From contig NZ_JAMHIV010000016.1 of assembly GCF_023897065.1 (NCBI RefSeq), forward strand, positions 62,001-126,000: DNA of 64,000 nucleotides, given 5' to 3'. The position numbers were made by a program, and so were the translations under genes. Under the pieces are notes generated by a model. The model searched no databases. It was not told where the DNA came from and worked only from the letters and a program-made list of their open reading frames with translations. This document shows positions 46,642-55,187 of this stretch, piece after piece; position 1 is the first letter of the stretch, and the number at the start of each line of letters is the position of its first letter. The DNA is from Crossiella sp. SN42 (GTDB lineage Bacteria; Actinomycetota; Actinomycetes; Mycobacteriales; Pseudonocardiaceae).

Positions 46642-48300
46642 ATGGCGGCAGCGGAGTTCGACGTGGTGGTGGTCGGGGCCGGGGCCGCCGGGATGACCGC
46701 GGCCCTGACCGCGGCCAAGCGCGGCCTGCGGGCGGTGGTGCTGGAGAAGGCGGCGGTCTTCGGCGGCTCGATGGCCCGCTCCGGCGCGGCGATCTGGATC
46801 CCCAACAACGAGGTGCTGCTCGCCGCGGGCGTGCCGGACACCCCGGAGAAGGCGGCCACCTACCTGGCCCGCGTGGTCGGCGACATCCCGGTGGCCCGCC
46901 AGCGCGCCTACCTGGCCAACGGTCCGGCGATGCTGTCCTTCCTGCAGCGCAACAGCCCGCTGAAGTTCACCTGGATGGAGGGCTACTCCGACTACTACCC
47001 GGAGTTCCCCGGCGGCATCGCGGCCGGCCGCTCGATCGAGCCACAGATGATCGACGGCCGGATCCTCGGCGCGGAGCTGGCCAACCTCAACCCGCCTTAC
47101 CTGGCAACGCCACCGGCCACCGTGGTCTACGGCGTGGACTACAAGTGGCTCACCCTCATCGCCCGGCACCCGCGCGGGGTGGCCACCGCCAGCGCGACGG
47201 TCGCCCGCGGCATCGCGGCCGGACTGGCCGGGCAGAAACCGCTCACCATGGGCGGCGCGCTGGCCGGCGGACTGCGCGCGGGACTGATGAGCGCGGGCGT
47301 CCCGGTCTGGCTGAACACCCCGCTGCTCGACCTGCACGTGGAGAACGGACGCGTCACCGGCGTTGTGGCGCAACAAAACGGCGCGCAGGTCCTGGTGAAG
47401 GCGCGGCGCGGGGTGATCGTCGGCTCCGGCGGGTTCGAGCACAACGAGCGGATGCGCAAGGAGTTCCAGGAGGAACCGATCGGCACCTCCTGGTCGGTGG
47501 GCGCCAAGGCCAACACCGGGGCCGGAATCGAGGCGGGCCAACGGATCGGCGCCGCGATGGACCTGCTCGACGACGCCTGGTGGGGCCCGGCGATCCCGTT
47601 GCCGGAGGGCCCATACTTCTGCCTGTCCGAGCGCACCCTGCCCGGCTGCATCCTGGTCAACGGCGCGGGCAAGCGGTTCGTCAACGAGGCCGCGCCCTAC
47701 AGCGACGTGGTGCACGTGATGTACGAGAAGGACGAGCCCGGCGCCTCGCACATCCCGGCCTGGCTGATCAGCGACCAGCAGTACCGCAACCGCTACCTGT
47801 TCAAGGACGTCCCGCCGCTGCTGCCGCTGCCGCAGGCCTGGTTCGACAGCGGCGCGATGGCCAAGGCGGACAGCATCGAGTCGCTGGCCGCCCGGATCGG
47901 CGTGCAGCCGGTGCTGCTGCGCGAGACGGTCAACCGCTTCAACGGTTTCGCCCGCGCCGGCCGCGACCTGGACTTCAAGCGCGGGGACAGCGCCTACGAC
48001 CACTACTACGCCGACCCGACCAACACGCCCAACGCCTGCCTGGCCCCGATCGAGCAAGGCCCGTTCTACGCGATGAAGATCGTGCCGGGCGACCTGGGCA
48101 CCAAGGGCGGTATGCGCACCGACGCCCGCGCCAGGGTGCTGCGCCCGGACGGCTCGGTGATCCCCGGCCTGTGGGCCTCCGGCAACTGCACCGGCGCGGT
48201 CATGGGCCGCAGCTACGCCGGCGCCGGCTCCACCCTCGGCCCGGCGATGACCTTCGGCTACGTGGCCGCCAACGACATCGCCGACACCCCGGCCCGCTAG
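46642..48300 (+). CDS. kstD: 3-ketosteroid delta1-dehydrogenase
   Basis: 552 aa from the ATG at 46642. FAD-binding VVVVGAGAAGMTAAL at the N-terminus and LEKAAVFGGSMARSGAAIWIPNN as in KstD. The family's catalytic features are in place: a Tyr-rich EGYSDYYPEFPG (Tyr 115-119), and GRSYAGAGSTLGP with Tyr525 and Gly529 in the Y-x3-G arrangement that binds the steroid 3-keto group. The reaction is removal of C1/C2 hydrogens from 3-keto-4-ene steroids in ring-A degradation. No other steroid catabolic genes are visible; the P450 set 2.5 kb away could supply hydroxylation, but that is speculation. Confidence 0.92.
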   Translation: MAAAEFDVVVVGAGAAGMTAALTAAKRGLRAVVLEKAAVFGGSMARSGAAIWIPNNEVLLAAGVPDTPEKAATYLARVVGDIPVARQRAYLANGPAMLSFLQRNSPLKFTWMEGYSDYYPEFPGGIAAGRSIEPQMIDGRILGAELANLNPPYLATPPATVVYGVDYKWLTLIARHPRGVATASATVARGIAAGLAGQKPLTMGGALAGGLRAGLMSAGVPVWLNTPLLDLHVENGRVTGVVAQQNGAQVLVKARRGVIVGSGGFEHNERMRKEFQEEPIGTSWSVGAKANTGAGIEAGQRIGAAMDLLDDAWWGPAIPLPEGPYFCLSERTLPGCILVNGAGKRFVNEAAPYSDVVHVMYEKDEPGASHIPAWLISDQQYRNRYLFKDVPPLLPLPQAWFDSGAMAKADSIESLAARIGVQPVLLRETVNRFNGFARAGRDLDFKRGDSAYDHYYADPTNTPNACLAPIEQGPFYAMKIVPGDLGTKGGMRTDARARVLRPDGSVIPGLWASGNCTGAVMGRSYAGAGSTLGPAMTFGYVAANDIADTPAR

Positions 48301-48887
48301 CGCCCCGGCGCCAGACCGGCCAGCAGGGCGGTCACCAGCCGCTCGGCCACCTCCTCCAGCGACTCCGCCCCCGCGCGGAAGTGGCTCAGGAACGCGTGCT
48401 GCACACACGCGCCGGTGAGCAGCTCGGCCGCCGACACCGGATCGGCGGCCGGGCTGACCCGCCCGGCCCGCTGTTCCGCGGCCAGGAACCCGGCCACCGC
48501 CTGGCTGACGTACTGCGGCCCGCTGCCCTGCTCGCGCAGCACGGCCCGGTGCGCGGCGAAGAGCTCCGGCTCGGCGAACAGCGAGGCCGCCATCGGGAAG
48601 GACTCGCCGAAGAACACCAGCATCGCCCTGGCCAGCTCGACCAGTGTGCCGCGCAAGTCGCCCACCCCGACCCACTCGTCCAGCTCCCGCAACCGGAGGA
48701 TCAGCTCGCCGGGCACCCGCTCCCCGAGCACCGCGAGGAACAGCTCGGTCTTGCCGGAGAAGTGCTTGTACAGCGCGGCCTCGGACAGCTCGGCCGCCTT
48801 GGCGATCTCCTTGGTGGTGGCCCGCGCCAGCCCCTTGGTGCGCAACACCTCCGCCGCCGCGTCCAGGATCCGGTCCCGAGTACTCAC
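48297..48887 (-). CDS. TetR-family repressor
   Basis: 196 aa from the GTG at 48887 (GGAGGGCGT upstream). N-terminal HTH (ILDAAAEVLRTKGL, KEIAKAAELSEAALYKHFSGK). C-terminal helical effector domain. The stop overlaps the convergent kstD stop by 3 bp. Two operator-like repeats occupy the 92-bp gap to the divergent NmrA-like gene, so it most likely represses itself and that operon. Confidence 0.92.
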   Translation of the reverse strand: MSTRDRILDAAAEVLRTKGLARATTKEIAKAAELSEAALYKHFSGKTELFLAVLGERVPGELILRLRELDEWVGVGDLRGTLVELARAMLVFFGESFPMAASLFAEPELFAAHRAVLREQGSGPQYVSQAVAGFLAAEQRAGRVSPAADPVSAAELLTGACVQHAFLSHFRAGAESLEEVAERLVTALLAGLAPGR

Positions 48888-48917
48888 ACGCCCTCCGATC
48901 GTCGCCGATAGTTGACA

Positions 48918-48966
48918 GGTTAGTGAACACTCACCCACCATGGTGGTTAGTGAGCACTCACTAACC
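48918..48966. promoter_or_regulatory. Two TetR operator-like repeats
   Basis: Copy 2 (48947-48964) has perfect 8-bp arms TTAGTGAG and CTCACTAA separated by CA, extended by GG/CC outside. Copy 1 (48918-48939) is the imperfect match GGTTAGTGA-ACA-CTCACCC. The two start 27 bp apart between the divergent TetR and NAD(P)-binding genes. Confidence 0.75.
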
Positions 48967-48979
48967 ACTGGAGAGCACC

Positions 48980-49609
48980 ATGAAGATCACCGTTTTCGGC
49001 GCGTCCGGCCGCACCGGCGCGCACGTCGTGCAGCAGGCCTGCACCGCCGGCCACCAGGTCACCGCCGTGGTCAGGGACCCGGCGAAACTCCAGTTCCGCC
49101 ACCGCAACCTGGTCACCGTGCGCGCCGACGTCCTCGACCCCGCCGCCATCGCGCCCCACGTCGCGGGCCAGGACGCGGTCGTCTCCGCCCTCGGCGCGAA
49201 CGACCTCAAACCCACCACGATCTGCACCGACAGCGCCCGCGCCATCCTGCGCGCGATGGCCGCCGAGGGCACCCGCCGCCTGCTCGTGGTCAGCACCGCG
49301 GGCGCCACCGACGAGGGCGACGGCCCGCTGCTGCGCTACCTGATGAAGCCCGTGCTCAGCCGCGTCTTCCGGCACCCGTGGGGCGACATGATCCGGATGG
49401 AGGAGCTGGTCATGGCCAGCGACACCGACTGGACCATCATCCGCCCACCCCGGCTGACCAACGCCCCGCACACCGGCGTCTACCGCACCGCCACCGGCGC
49501 CAACCTGCCCGGCGGCGGCAGCATCCCCCGCGCCGACCTGGCCGACGCCATCCTGCGCGCCCTCAGCAACCCGGCCACCAGCCACACCGCGCTGAGCGTG
49601 GCGACATGA
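48980..49609 (+). CDS. NAD(P)-binding NmrA/SDR-like oxidoreductase
   Basis: 209 aa. Rossmann N-terminus ITVFGASGRTGAHVV, VVRDPAKL, SALGAND, LLVVSTAGATDEGDGP and a C-terminal RPPRLTN segment, all typical of atypical SDR proteins (SDR_a5, NmrA/BVR-B-like). Substrate unknown. The stop overlaps the next start (ATGA), so it is co-expressed with the SGNH hydrolase. The TetR operators lie directly upstream. Confidence 0.9.
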   Translation: MKITVFGASGRTGAHVVQQACTAGHQVTAVVRDPAKLQFRHRNLVTVRADVLDPAAIAPHVAGQDAVVSALGANDLKPTTICTDSARAILRAMAAEGTRRLLVVSTAGATDEGDGPLLRYLMKPVLSRVFRHPWGDMIRMEELVMASDTDWTIIRPPRLTNAPHTGVYRTATGANLPGGGSIPRADLADAILRALSNPATSHTALSVAT

Positions 49610-50397
49610 GGAAACTCCTGTGGCGCACCACGATCGCCCTCACCGCACTCCTCCTGCTCGGCGCGGGCGCGCTCGCCTACGCCGCCTTCCTCCGCGCCCC
49701 CGCCAACTCCCCCGCCGCCTGCCGGGAAAACCCGCGCCGCCCGGCCCAGGCCCTCGTCGCCGCGGGTTCCAGCTCCACCAAGGCCACCCTCAGCGCCGAC
49801 TGGCCCGCCGCGCTCCGCACCCGCCTGGGCCCGGCCACCGAGGTGATCAACGCAGGCGTCAACGGCGACACCACCGCCGACCTCCTGACCCGCCTGGACC
49901 AGGACGTCCTGTCCTGCCAGCCCACCGCCGTCACCCTGCTGATCGGCGGCAACGACGCCAGGAACCAAGTCCCCCTGGAAACCTTCCGCGCCAACCTGAC
50001 CCAGATCCTCACCCGCCTGAAACCCACCCGAACCGCGATCCTCTCCCTGCCCCCACAAGGCGAAGACCTCACCTCCCAGGCAAACCAGTCCCTGACCGCC
50101 TACAACCAAACGATCAAGGACCTGGCCACCGCCCACCACGCCGCCTACCTCCCCCTCAACGAGGAACTGACCGCGATCCTGCGCACCCACCCGCCCAGCT
50201 CCGCCCAGGACTTCACCTTCCTGGATACCCTCGGCGTCGCCCTCCAGCGCTACCTGCTCGGCCGCACCTGGAACGAGATCTCCACCGCCAACGGCCTGCA
50301 CCTGCTGACCGACAACCTGCACCTCAACGACCGCGCGGGCGAGGCGGTCACCACCCTGGTCACGACCTGGCTGTCCACTCCGGATCCCGTCCGGTGA
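49606..50397 (+). CDS. Membrane-anchored or secreted SGNH hydrolase
   Basis: 263 aa. N-terminal signal/anchor helix (8-30). SGNH blocks: AAGSSST (block I, with Ser where GDS is usual), INAGVNGDTTADLL (block II Gly), LLIGGNDAR (block III Asn), DNLHLND (block V Asp and His). An esterase or lipase of the GDSL class, acting outside the membrane. Block I lacks the Asp of GDS(L), though the Ser nucleophile can be placed. Coupled to the upstream SDR gene; its end overlaps a convergent gene by 38 nt. Confidence 0.85.
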   Translation: MRKLLWRTTIALTALLLLGAGALAYAAFLRAPANSPAACRENPRRPAQALVAAGSSSTKATLSADWPAALRTRLGPATEVINAGVNGDTTADLLTRLDQDVLSCQPTAVTLLIGGNDARNQVPLETFRANLTQILTRLKPTRTAILSLPPQGEDLTSQANQSLTAYNQTIKDLATAHHAAYLPLNEELTAILRTHPPSSAQDFTFLDTLGVALQRYLLGRTWNEISTANGLHLLTDNLHLNDRAGEAVTTLVTTWLSTPDPVR

Positions 50398-50944
50398 GCC
50401 CCAGCACCCGCTCCCACACCGAAGCCGGCTCCGGCACCGCCACCGCCGGCCCGTAAACCCCCATGTCCCGCCCCTGCTGCGCACTGACCGCCACCTGCCC
50501 GTGCACAAACTCGACCAGCCCCGCGTCGAGCCGCACGTCCTGCCCACTGGCCCGCGCCAGATCCCACGCGTGCACCGCGAGCTCGGTCACCACCATCCCG
50601 CCCACCACCTCCGCGGGCAGCTGGTTCTCCCCACCCATCCACGTCATGCCCACCCAAGCCTCATCCCGCCGCCAAGCCGCGACAGTCCGGGAAACCTGCT
50701 CCTCCACCGCGCCGGCCCAGTCCGCCCCCACCAGATCAACCGCACCCTCGTCCACCCCGGGCGGCGGCACCGACTCCTTCCACCCGGCCCCCGCCAACGA
50801 AGGCCCCCAGAACAACAGGTGGTTCAGCAACCGCCGCACATCAAACTCCGCACAAGGCGTAGCCGCCCCCAGCGAAGCGACGGTCAGATTCCGCACAACC
50901 CCAACCAACGGCGCCTCAACCAGCGCCACGTACTCAGCAGACAT
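50360..50944 (-). CDS. TIGR03086-type DinB-fold protein
   Basis: 194 aa. Helical DinB/maleylpyruvate-isomerase-N-like fold: TPCAEFDVRRLLNHLL near 28-45 and VVTELAVHAWDLARA near 120-135, with His residues in the metal-site positions. This actinobacterial family is of unknown reaction; some relatives use mycothiol. The 3' end overlaps the convergent SGNH gene. Confidence 0.88.
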   Translation of the reverse strand: MSAEYVALVEAPLVGVVRNLTVASLGAATPCAEFDVRRLLNHLLFWGPSLAGAGWKESVPPPGVDEGAVDLVGADWAGAVEEQVSRTVAAWRRDEAWVGMTWMGGENQLPAEVVGGMVVTELAVHAWDLARASGQDVRLDAGLVEFVHGQVAVSAQQGRDMGVYGPAVAVPEPASVWERVLGLTGRDPEWTARS

Positions 50945-51005
50945 GCCCCCAACCTAGGCAGGCCACCACCCCGCGTATTGAACAAACGCGACATAGGATC
51001 CCCGC

Positions 51006-51743
51006 GTGCCCCGGGACCCCCGCGAACTGGCAGGCGCCTGGCAGCAGTACCAGCGCCACACCTACGCCGCCCCGTCCCCCGACCTGGCGCCCTACGTCGA
51101 GCGCTACTGGTCAGCCGCCTGGTCCTATCCCACCCCGTACGAGCAGAAGATCGTCCCGTACCCCCACGTGCACCTGACCTTCCAGGCCGGCGCGGTCACC
51201 CTCAACGGGGTCCGCACCGGCTACCACCTCAGGCGCCTGGCAGGCACCGACGAGGTCTTCGGCGTCCAGTTCCGCCCCGGCTGCTTCCGCCCGTTCCTCA
51301 ACGCCCCGGTCAGCACCATCACCAACAAGACCCTGGACGCCACACCCCTTTTCGGCCCACCCCCACCCCTGACCACCGAGGCGGTCGAAACCTACCTACG
51401 CCCCCACCTACCACCCCAAGACCCCCGAACCGAAGAAGCCGCGGACGTAGTCCACACCATCGCCACCACCCCCACCCTCACCAGAGTGGAAGACCTTGCC
51501 CAGCACGAAAAAACCACGGTCCGCCAACTCCAGCGCCTGTTCCACGACTACGTGGGCGCCACCCCCAAGTGGGTGATCCGCCGCTACCGCCTGCACGAGG
51601 TGACCCAACGCCTGGCCAACCACGACCCCATCAACTGGTCAGCCCTGGCAGCCGACCTCGGCTACGCCGACCAACCCCACCTGACCCGAGACTTCAAGTC
51701 CATCTTCGGCGAAACCCCCACCGCCTACGCCGCCCGCTACTAG
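51006..51743 (+). CDS. AraC-family regulator
   Basis: 245 aa from the GTG at 51006. N-terminal sensory domain with LAPYVERYWSAAW and FGVQFRPGCFRPFL, as in DUF6597-type AraC proteins; C-terminal double HTH (VEDLAQHEKTTVRQLQRLF, then LAADLGYADQPHLTRDFKS). The stop overlaps that of the convergent DUF523 gene by 3 bp. Effector and targets unknown. Confidence 0.92.
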   Translation: MPRDPRELAGAWQQYQRHTYAAPSPDLAPYVERYWSAAWSYPTPYEQKIVPYPHVHLTFQAGAVTLNGVRTGYHLRRLAGTDEVFGVQFRPGCFRPFLNAPVSTITNKTLDATPLFGPPPPLTTEAVETYLRPHLPPQDPRTEEAADVVHTIATTPTLTRVEDLAQHEKTTVRQLQRLFHDYVGATPKWVIRRYRLHEVTQRLANHDPINWSALAADLGYADQPHLTRDFKSIFGETPTAYAARY

Positions 51744-52174
51744 ACCTCAATCCCGTTACGCCGCAACAAAGCCGCCGCAACCCCCACCCCGTCAACCAAC
51801 GTCCCACTGAACGACCCGTCATACCGCCGACGCGCCCCACAAGACGGACTCCGCTCCTGCAACACCGCCCGCGAGGCCCCCACCGCAGTGGCAATGGCCA
51901 ACATCCGCCGGGCCCCAGCAAGGTACTGCGCGGTCACATCCGCCCCCGTGTCCTCCACCACCCGCGCCCGCCCATCCAGCACGTCATCCCCATCCCCACC
52001 CACAATCTCCGCAGGCCGCCGAGGCGTGGCAAGCCCACCCAACAACTCAGGACAAACAGGCACCGCCACCCCCTCGTCCACCAGCGCAACCACCCCCGGA
52101 TCGGCCTTGTCCCGCCCGTCATACCGACACCGAACCCCAGCCAAACAAGCACTAACCACCAAAGGCTTCCCCAC
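51740..52174 (-). CDS. DUF523 family protein
   Basis: 144 aa. Family signatures: SACLAGVRCRYDG at the N-terminus, PVCPELLGGLATPRRPAEI, and ERSPSCGARRRYDG. The three conserved Cys clusters suggest metal or Fe-S binding (related to the 2-thiouracil desulfidase group), but no activity is proven here. Downstream (minus strand) it overlaps the AraC gene end. Confidence 0.9.
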   Translation of the reverse strand: MGKPLVVSACLAGVRCRYDGRDKADPGVVALVDEGVAVPVCPELLGGLATPRRPAEIVGGDGDDVLDGRARVVEDTGADVTAQYLAGARRMLAIATAVGASRAVLQERSPSCGARRRYDGSFSGTLVDGVGVAAALLRRNGIEV

Positions 52175-52189
52175 ACCCCCACCCTAGGC

Positions 52190-52560
52190 ACCAAAGACCC
52201 AAGGACACAGAACTCAAAGCGCGAGAGCAGCGGGACGCGGGCCAGCAAGACGCAGGACGCGAGACGCCGGGGCAGCGGGGCGGGGGCGCGGGATGCGGGG
52301 GGTGTAGGGCGCGGGATGCCGGGGCAGCGAGGCGCAGGGTCGCGGGACGCGGGGGCACCGAGGCGCAGGGTCGCGGGACGCGGGGGCACCGAGGCGCAGG
52401 GTCGCGGAACGCGAGACGCGAGCCGCGGGACGCGAGGGCAGCGAGACGCAGGGTCGCGGGACGCGGGACGGGAGGGCAGCGAGACGCAGGAGCAGCGAGA
52501 CGCGGGGACGCGAGCCGCGGAGGCAGCGAGCCGCGAGCGTAAGGCGCAGCCGAACCGCAG
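52190..52560. repeat. Degenerate tandem repeats, 31-bp unit
   Basis: Purine-rich repeats built from GCGGGACGCG and GAGGCGCAGGG. Three starts are spaced exactly 31 bp (52329, 52360, 52391); flanking units are diverged (52443, 52481, 52497). The proteins predicted from it are low-complexity and not believable. Confidence 0.7.
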
Positions 52561-52607
52561 AGGCCCCGGGCGAAAAGAAAGAAAACCCAACGCAACTCAC
52601 ACCGGCG

Positions 52608-52660
52608 ATGGGGGTCCGGGGGCAAGCCCCCGGCTGGGGGTCCGGGGGTTCGACCCCCGG
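52608..52660. repeat. Pair of small GC-rich hairpins
   Basis: CCGGGGGCAAGCCCCCGG (52616-52633) and CCGGGGG-TTCGA-CCCCCGG (52642-52660), each preceded by GGGGGT. REP-like palindromes next to the tmRNA terminator. Confidence 0.5.
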
Positions 52661-52667
52661 TGTGATG

Positions 52668-52718
52668 CCGAAGGCCGAGCCATGCCCGCGCTTTCCGCGG
52701 GCATGGCTCGGCCTTCGG
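52668..52718 (-). terminator. tmRNA terminator, perfect 23-bp stem
   Basis: Arms 52668-52690 and 52696-52718 pair perfectly over 23 bp with a 5-nt loop (CTTTC). The stem starts 6 bp beyond the tmRNA 3' end. Confidence 0.85.
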
Positions 52719-52723
52719 TCGAG

Positions 52724-53092
52724 TGGAGGTGCCGGGAATCGAACCCGGGTCCTCTGTCGCTTTGCCAGGACTTCTCCGTGCGCAGTCTGCTGTGTCTCTA
52801 CTCGGCCCTGTTGATCACACAGACATGTTCAACATGACGGGCCCAGTCACTGTGGGTTTCCCCGTTGCTCCCCGTGACCGGGAACGCGGGTAAGTCTCCT
52901 AGCTGATGCCGGGCACCGGGTCGGAGACGCACCCGGGCCGACAGCGTTGCTCTTACCGTCAGGCGGCGAGAGCGAACGCGCGCTGATTGTTGTCGGCGCT
53001 TGATTTTTTTGCAGCGACGCTTGCGGTGGTCATCTGCCTGCACCGGCACGCTTCCCCTGACTCAACGTCCAGAGTCGAAACCGTTCACCCCC
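52724..53092 (-). ncRNA. ssrA: tmRNA
   Basis: 369 nt. The 5' end GGGGGTGAACGGTTTCGAC pairs with 3' CACCTCC plus discriminator A; T-arm GGGTTCGATTCCC. CCA is not encoded. The tag reading frame is 52959-52997 and encodes ADNNQRAFALAA then TGA, the expected actinobacterial ending ALAA. With SmpB (gene at 56072-56548, same strand) it rescues stalled ribosomes and tags proteins for proteolysis. The pairing of both ends and the tag make this certain. Confidence 0.96.
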
Positions 53093-53240
53093 GTGGGTTG
53101 TGGATCTGCTTCCACCAAGGATAACGCTTCGGAGGCCGCCGGTCATTCCGGTTCCCCCCGCGGCGGTGGGGACAGCCCTACCACCAGGTGACAGGGCTCC
53201 TCCATGGTTGACCGGAGCGGCATGCCGCAGGCTTTGCGGT

Positions 53241-54509
53241 ATGACGGAGACCACCGCCCCGCGCCGAGTCGGCGACAGCGTGAAGAGCGCCGCCCGCTCC
53301 GCGCTCTACCTGCTGTCCGGGTTCCCGCTGAGCCTGTTCTGGTTCGTGCTGTTCGTGACCCTGCTGGCGGTCAGCGTGGGCACCGCGATCATCTGGGTGG
53401 GCGTCTTCCTGTTCATCGCCACCCTCTTCCTCGCCCGGGGCGCGGCCAGCCTGGAGCGGATCTGGCTTGGCATCGTGATGGGCCACGCGGTGCCCCAGCC
53501 CTACCGCAGGCTGCCCGAGGGCGGGCCGCTGACCAAGCTCAAGCGCCTGGTGTCCGACCCCGCCACCTGGCGTGACCTGGCCTTCCTGGTGGTGTTGTTC
53601 CCGGTTCGGCTGTTCGGCTTCATCTTCGGGCTGCTGCTGACCGTGCTGCCGCTGCCCTTCCTGAGCGCGCCGTTCTGGTACTGGACGGTGCCCGGCGGCA
53701 TCCAGATGAACCTGGCCTTCAGCTGGAGCATCGACACCCTGTGGGAGTCCCTGCTGGCGGTGCCGATCGGCGTGGTGCTGGCCGTGCCCTGCCTGGCCGG
53801 CCTGCGCGGGCTCGGCTGGGTCTACGGCCAGCTGGCCGCCGCCCTGCTGCGGCCCAGCTCGGTGCAGGCGCTGGCCACCGAGGCGACCGAGCTGCGGGCC
53901 AGCCGGGCCCGCGGGGTGGACGCGGCCGAGGCCGAGCGCAGGCGGATCGAGCGGGACCTGCACGACGGAGCCCAGCAGCGCCTGGTCTCGGTGGCCATGG
54001 AGCTCGGCCGCGCCAAGGCCAAGCTGGACACCGACCCGGAGGCCGCGCGGGTGCTCATCGACGGCGCGCACTCCGAGGCCAAGCAGGCCATCGCCGAGCT
54101 GCGTGACCTGGCCCGCGGCATCTACCCCGCCGTGCTCGGCGACCGTGGCCTGGACGCCGCGCTCTCCGCACTGGCCGGTCGCTGCCCGGTGCCGGTGCAC
54201 GTCTCGGTGGAGCTGCCACAGCGGCCGCCGGCCGTGGTGGAGAGCACCGCGTACTACATCGTGGCGGAGTCGCTGACCAACGTGGCCAAGCACGCGAAGG
54301 CGGTCACGGTCGCGGTGACCGTGCAGCGGCACGGGGACCGGGTGCTGGTGGAGGTCTACGACGACGGCAAGGGCGGCGCCACGCCGCAACCGGGGGGTGG
54401 GCTGGCCGGGCTGGCCGACCGGGCTGCCACCATCGACGGTGTGCTGACCGTGGAGAGTCCCGTGGGCGGGCCGACCAAGATCCGGGCGGAGCTGCCGTGC
54501 GCGTGGTGA
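53241..54509 (+). CDS. NarL-class sensor histidine kinase
   Basis: 422 aa from the ATG at 53241. Several N-terminal membrane helices with a sensor-type layout of two hydrophobic blocks (about 20-60 and 115-200), then HisKA_3 with ERRRIERDLHDGAQQRLV (His about 243) and HATPase with VAKHAKA, YDDGKGG, GGGLAGLADR. No extracellular domain, so it probably senses the membrane state. The stop overlaps the response regulator start by 13 nt, an operon. Confidence 0.93.
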   Translation: MTETTAPRRVGDSVKSAARSALYLLSGFPLSLFWFVLFVTLLAVSVGTAIIWVGVFLFIATLFLARGAASLERIWLGIVMGHAVPQPYRRLPEGGPLTKLKRLVSDPATWRDLAFLVVLFPVRLFGFIFGLLLTVLPLPFLSAPFWYWTVPGGIQMNLAFSWSIDTLWESLLAVPIGVVLAVPCLAGLRGLGWVYGQLAAALLRPSSVQALATEATELRASRARGVDAAEAERRRIERDLHDGAQQRLVSVAMELGRAKAKLDTDPEAARVLIDGAHSEAKQAIAELRDLARGIYPAVLGDRGLDAALSALAGRCPVPVHVSVELPQRPPAVVESTAYYIVAESLTNVAKHAKAVTVAVTVQRHGDRVLVEVYDDGKGGATPQPGGGLAGLADRAATIDGVLTVESPVGGPTKIRAELPCAW

Positions 54510-55138
54510 TCGCCGAGGACTCGGTGCTGCTGCGGGCAGGCATCGAGCGGCTGCTGGCCGATGACGACATCCACACCGTGGCCAGCACCGGGGACGGCGC
54601 GGACCTGCTGGACCTGGTGACCGAGCACAAGCCGGACCTGGCCGTGGTGGACGTGCGGATGCCGCCGACCTTCACCGACGAGGGCCTGCGCGCGGCGCTG
54701 GCGGTCCGGGACCACTACCCCGGCTTCCCGGTGCTGGTGCTCTCCCAGTACGTGGAGGAGCGCTACGCGGTGGAGCTGATCGGCGGCGGCGCGGCCGGGG
54801 TGGGCTACCTGCTCAAGGAGCGGGTGGCCGACGTGGCCGAGTTCGTGGACGCGGTCCGCCGGGTCGCCGCGGGCGGCACCAGCATCGACCCGGACGTGAT
54901 CGCCCAGCTGCTCGGCCGCCGCCGCGACCCGCTGGAACAGCTCACCCCGCGCGAGCGCGAGGTGCTGACGCTGATGGCCGAGGGCCACTCCAACCTGGCC
55001 ATCGCCAAGACGCTGCGGGTCTCCGACGGCGCGGTGGAGAAGCACATCGGCAACATCTTCGCCAAGCTCACCCTCGAACCCACGCCGGACGAGCACCGCA
55101 GGGTCCGCGCCGTGCTGACCTACCTGGGCCACCACTGA
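54497..55138 (+). CDS. NarL-type response regulator
   Basis: 213 aa from the GTG at 54497. Receiver: AEDSVLLR, phospho-acceptor Asp in AVVDVRMPP, Ser in VLSQY, Lys in LLKERV. C-terminal LuxR HTH (LTPREREVLTLMAEGHSNLAI, GAVEKHIGNIFAKL). Paired with the kinase at 53241. It has no adjacent transporter; its target is unknown. Confidence 0.93.
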   Translation: MRVVIAEDSVLLRAGIERLLADDDIHTVASTGDGADLLDLVTEHKPDLAVVDVRMPPTFTDEGLRAALAVRDHYPGFPVLVLSQYVEERYAVELIGGGAAGVGYLLKERVADVAEFVDAVRRVAAGGTSIDPDVIAQLLGRRRDPLEQLTPREREVLTLMAEGHSNLAIAKTLRVSDGAVEKHIGNIFAKLTLEPTPDEHRRVRAVLTYLGHH

Positions 55139-55187
55139 CCAGCTGCGGGCCCCGGCCGGACCGGCGTGGCGGTGATCGCGGCCTGAG

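Noticed and set aside
46543-48930. Minus-strand frame of 795 codons across kstD
   Set aside because: Antisense to a well-supported KstD gene and extends out-of-frame into the TetR gene; low-complexity product.
52190-52660. Possible CRISPR array
   Set aside because: Units are contiguous and diverged, with no unique spacers and no cas genes.
52798-53049. 83-codon ORF
   Set aside because: Lies within the tmRNA gene; only the 12-codon tag frame is meaningful.
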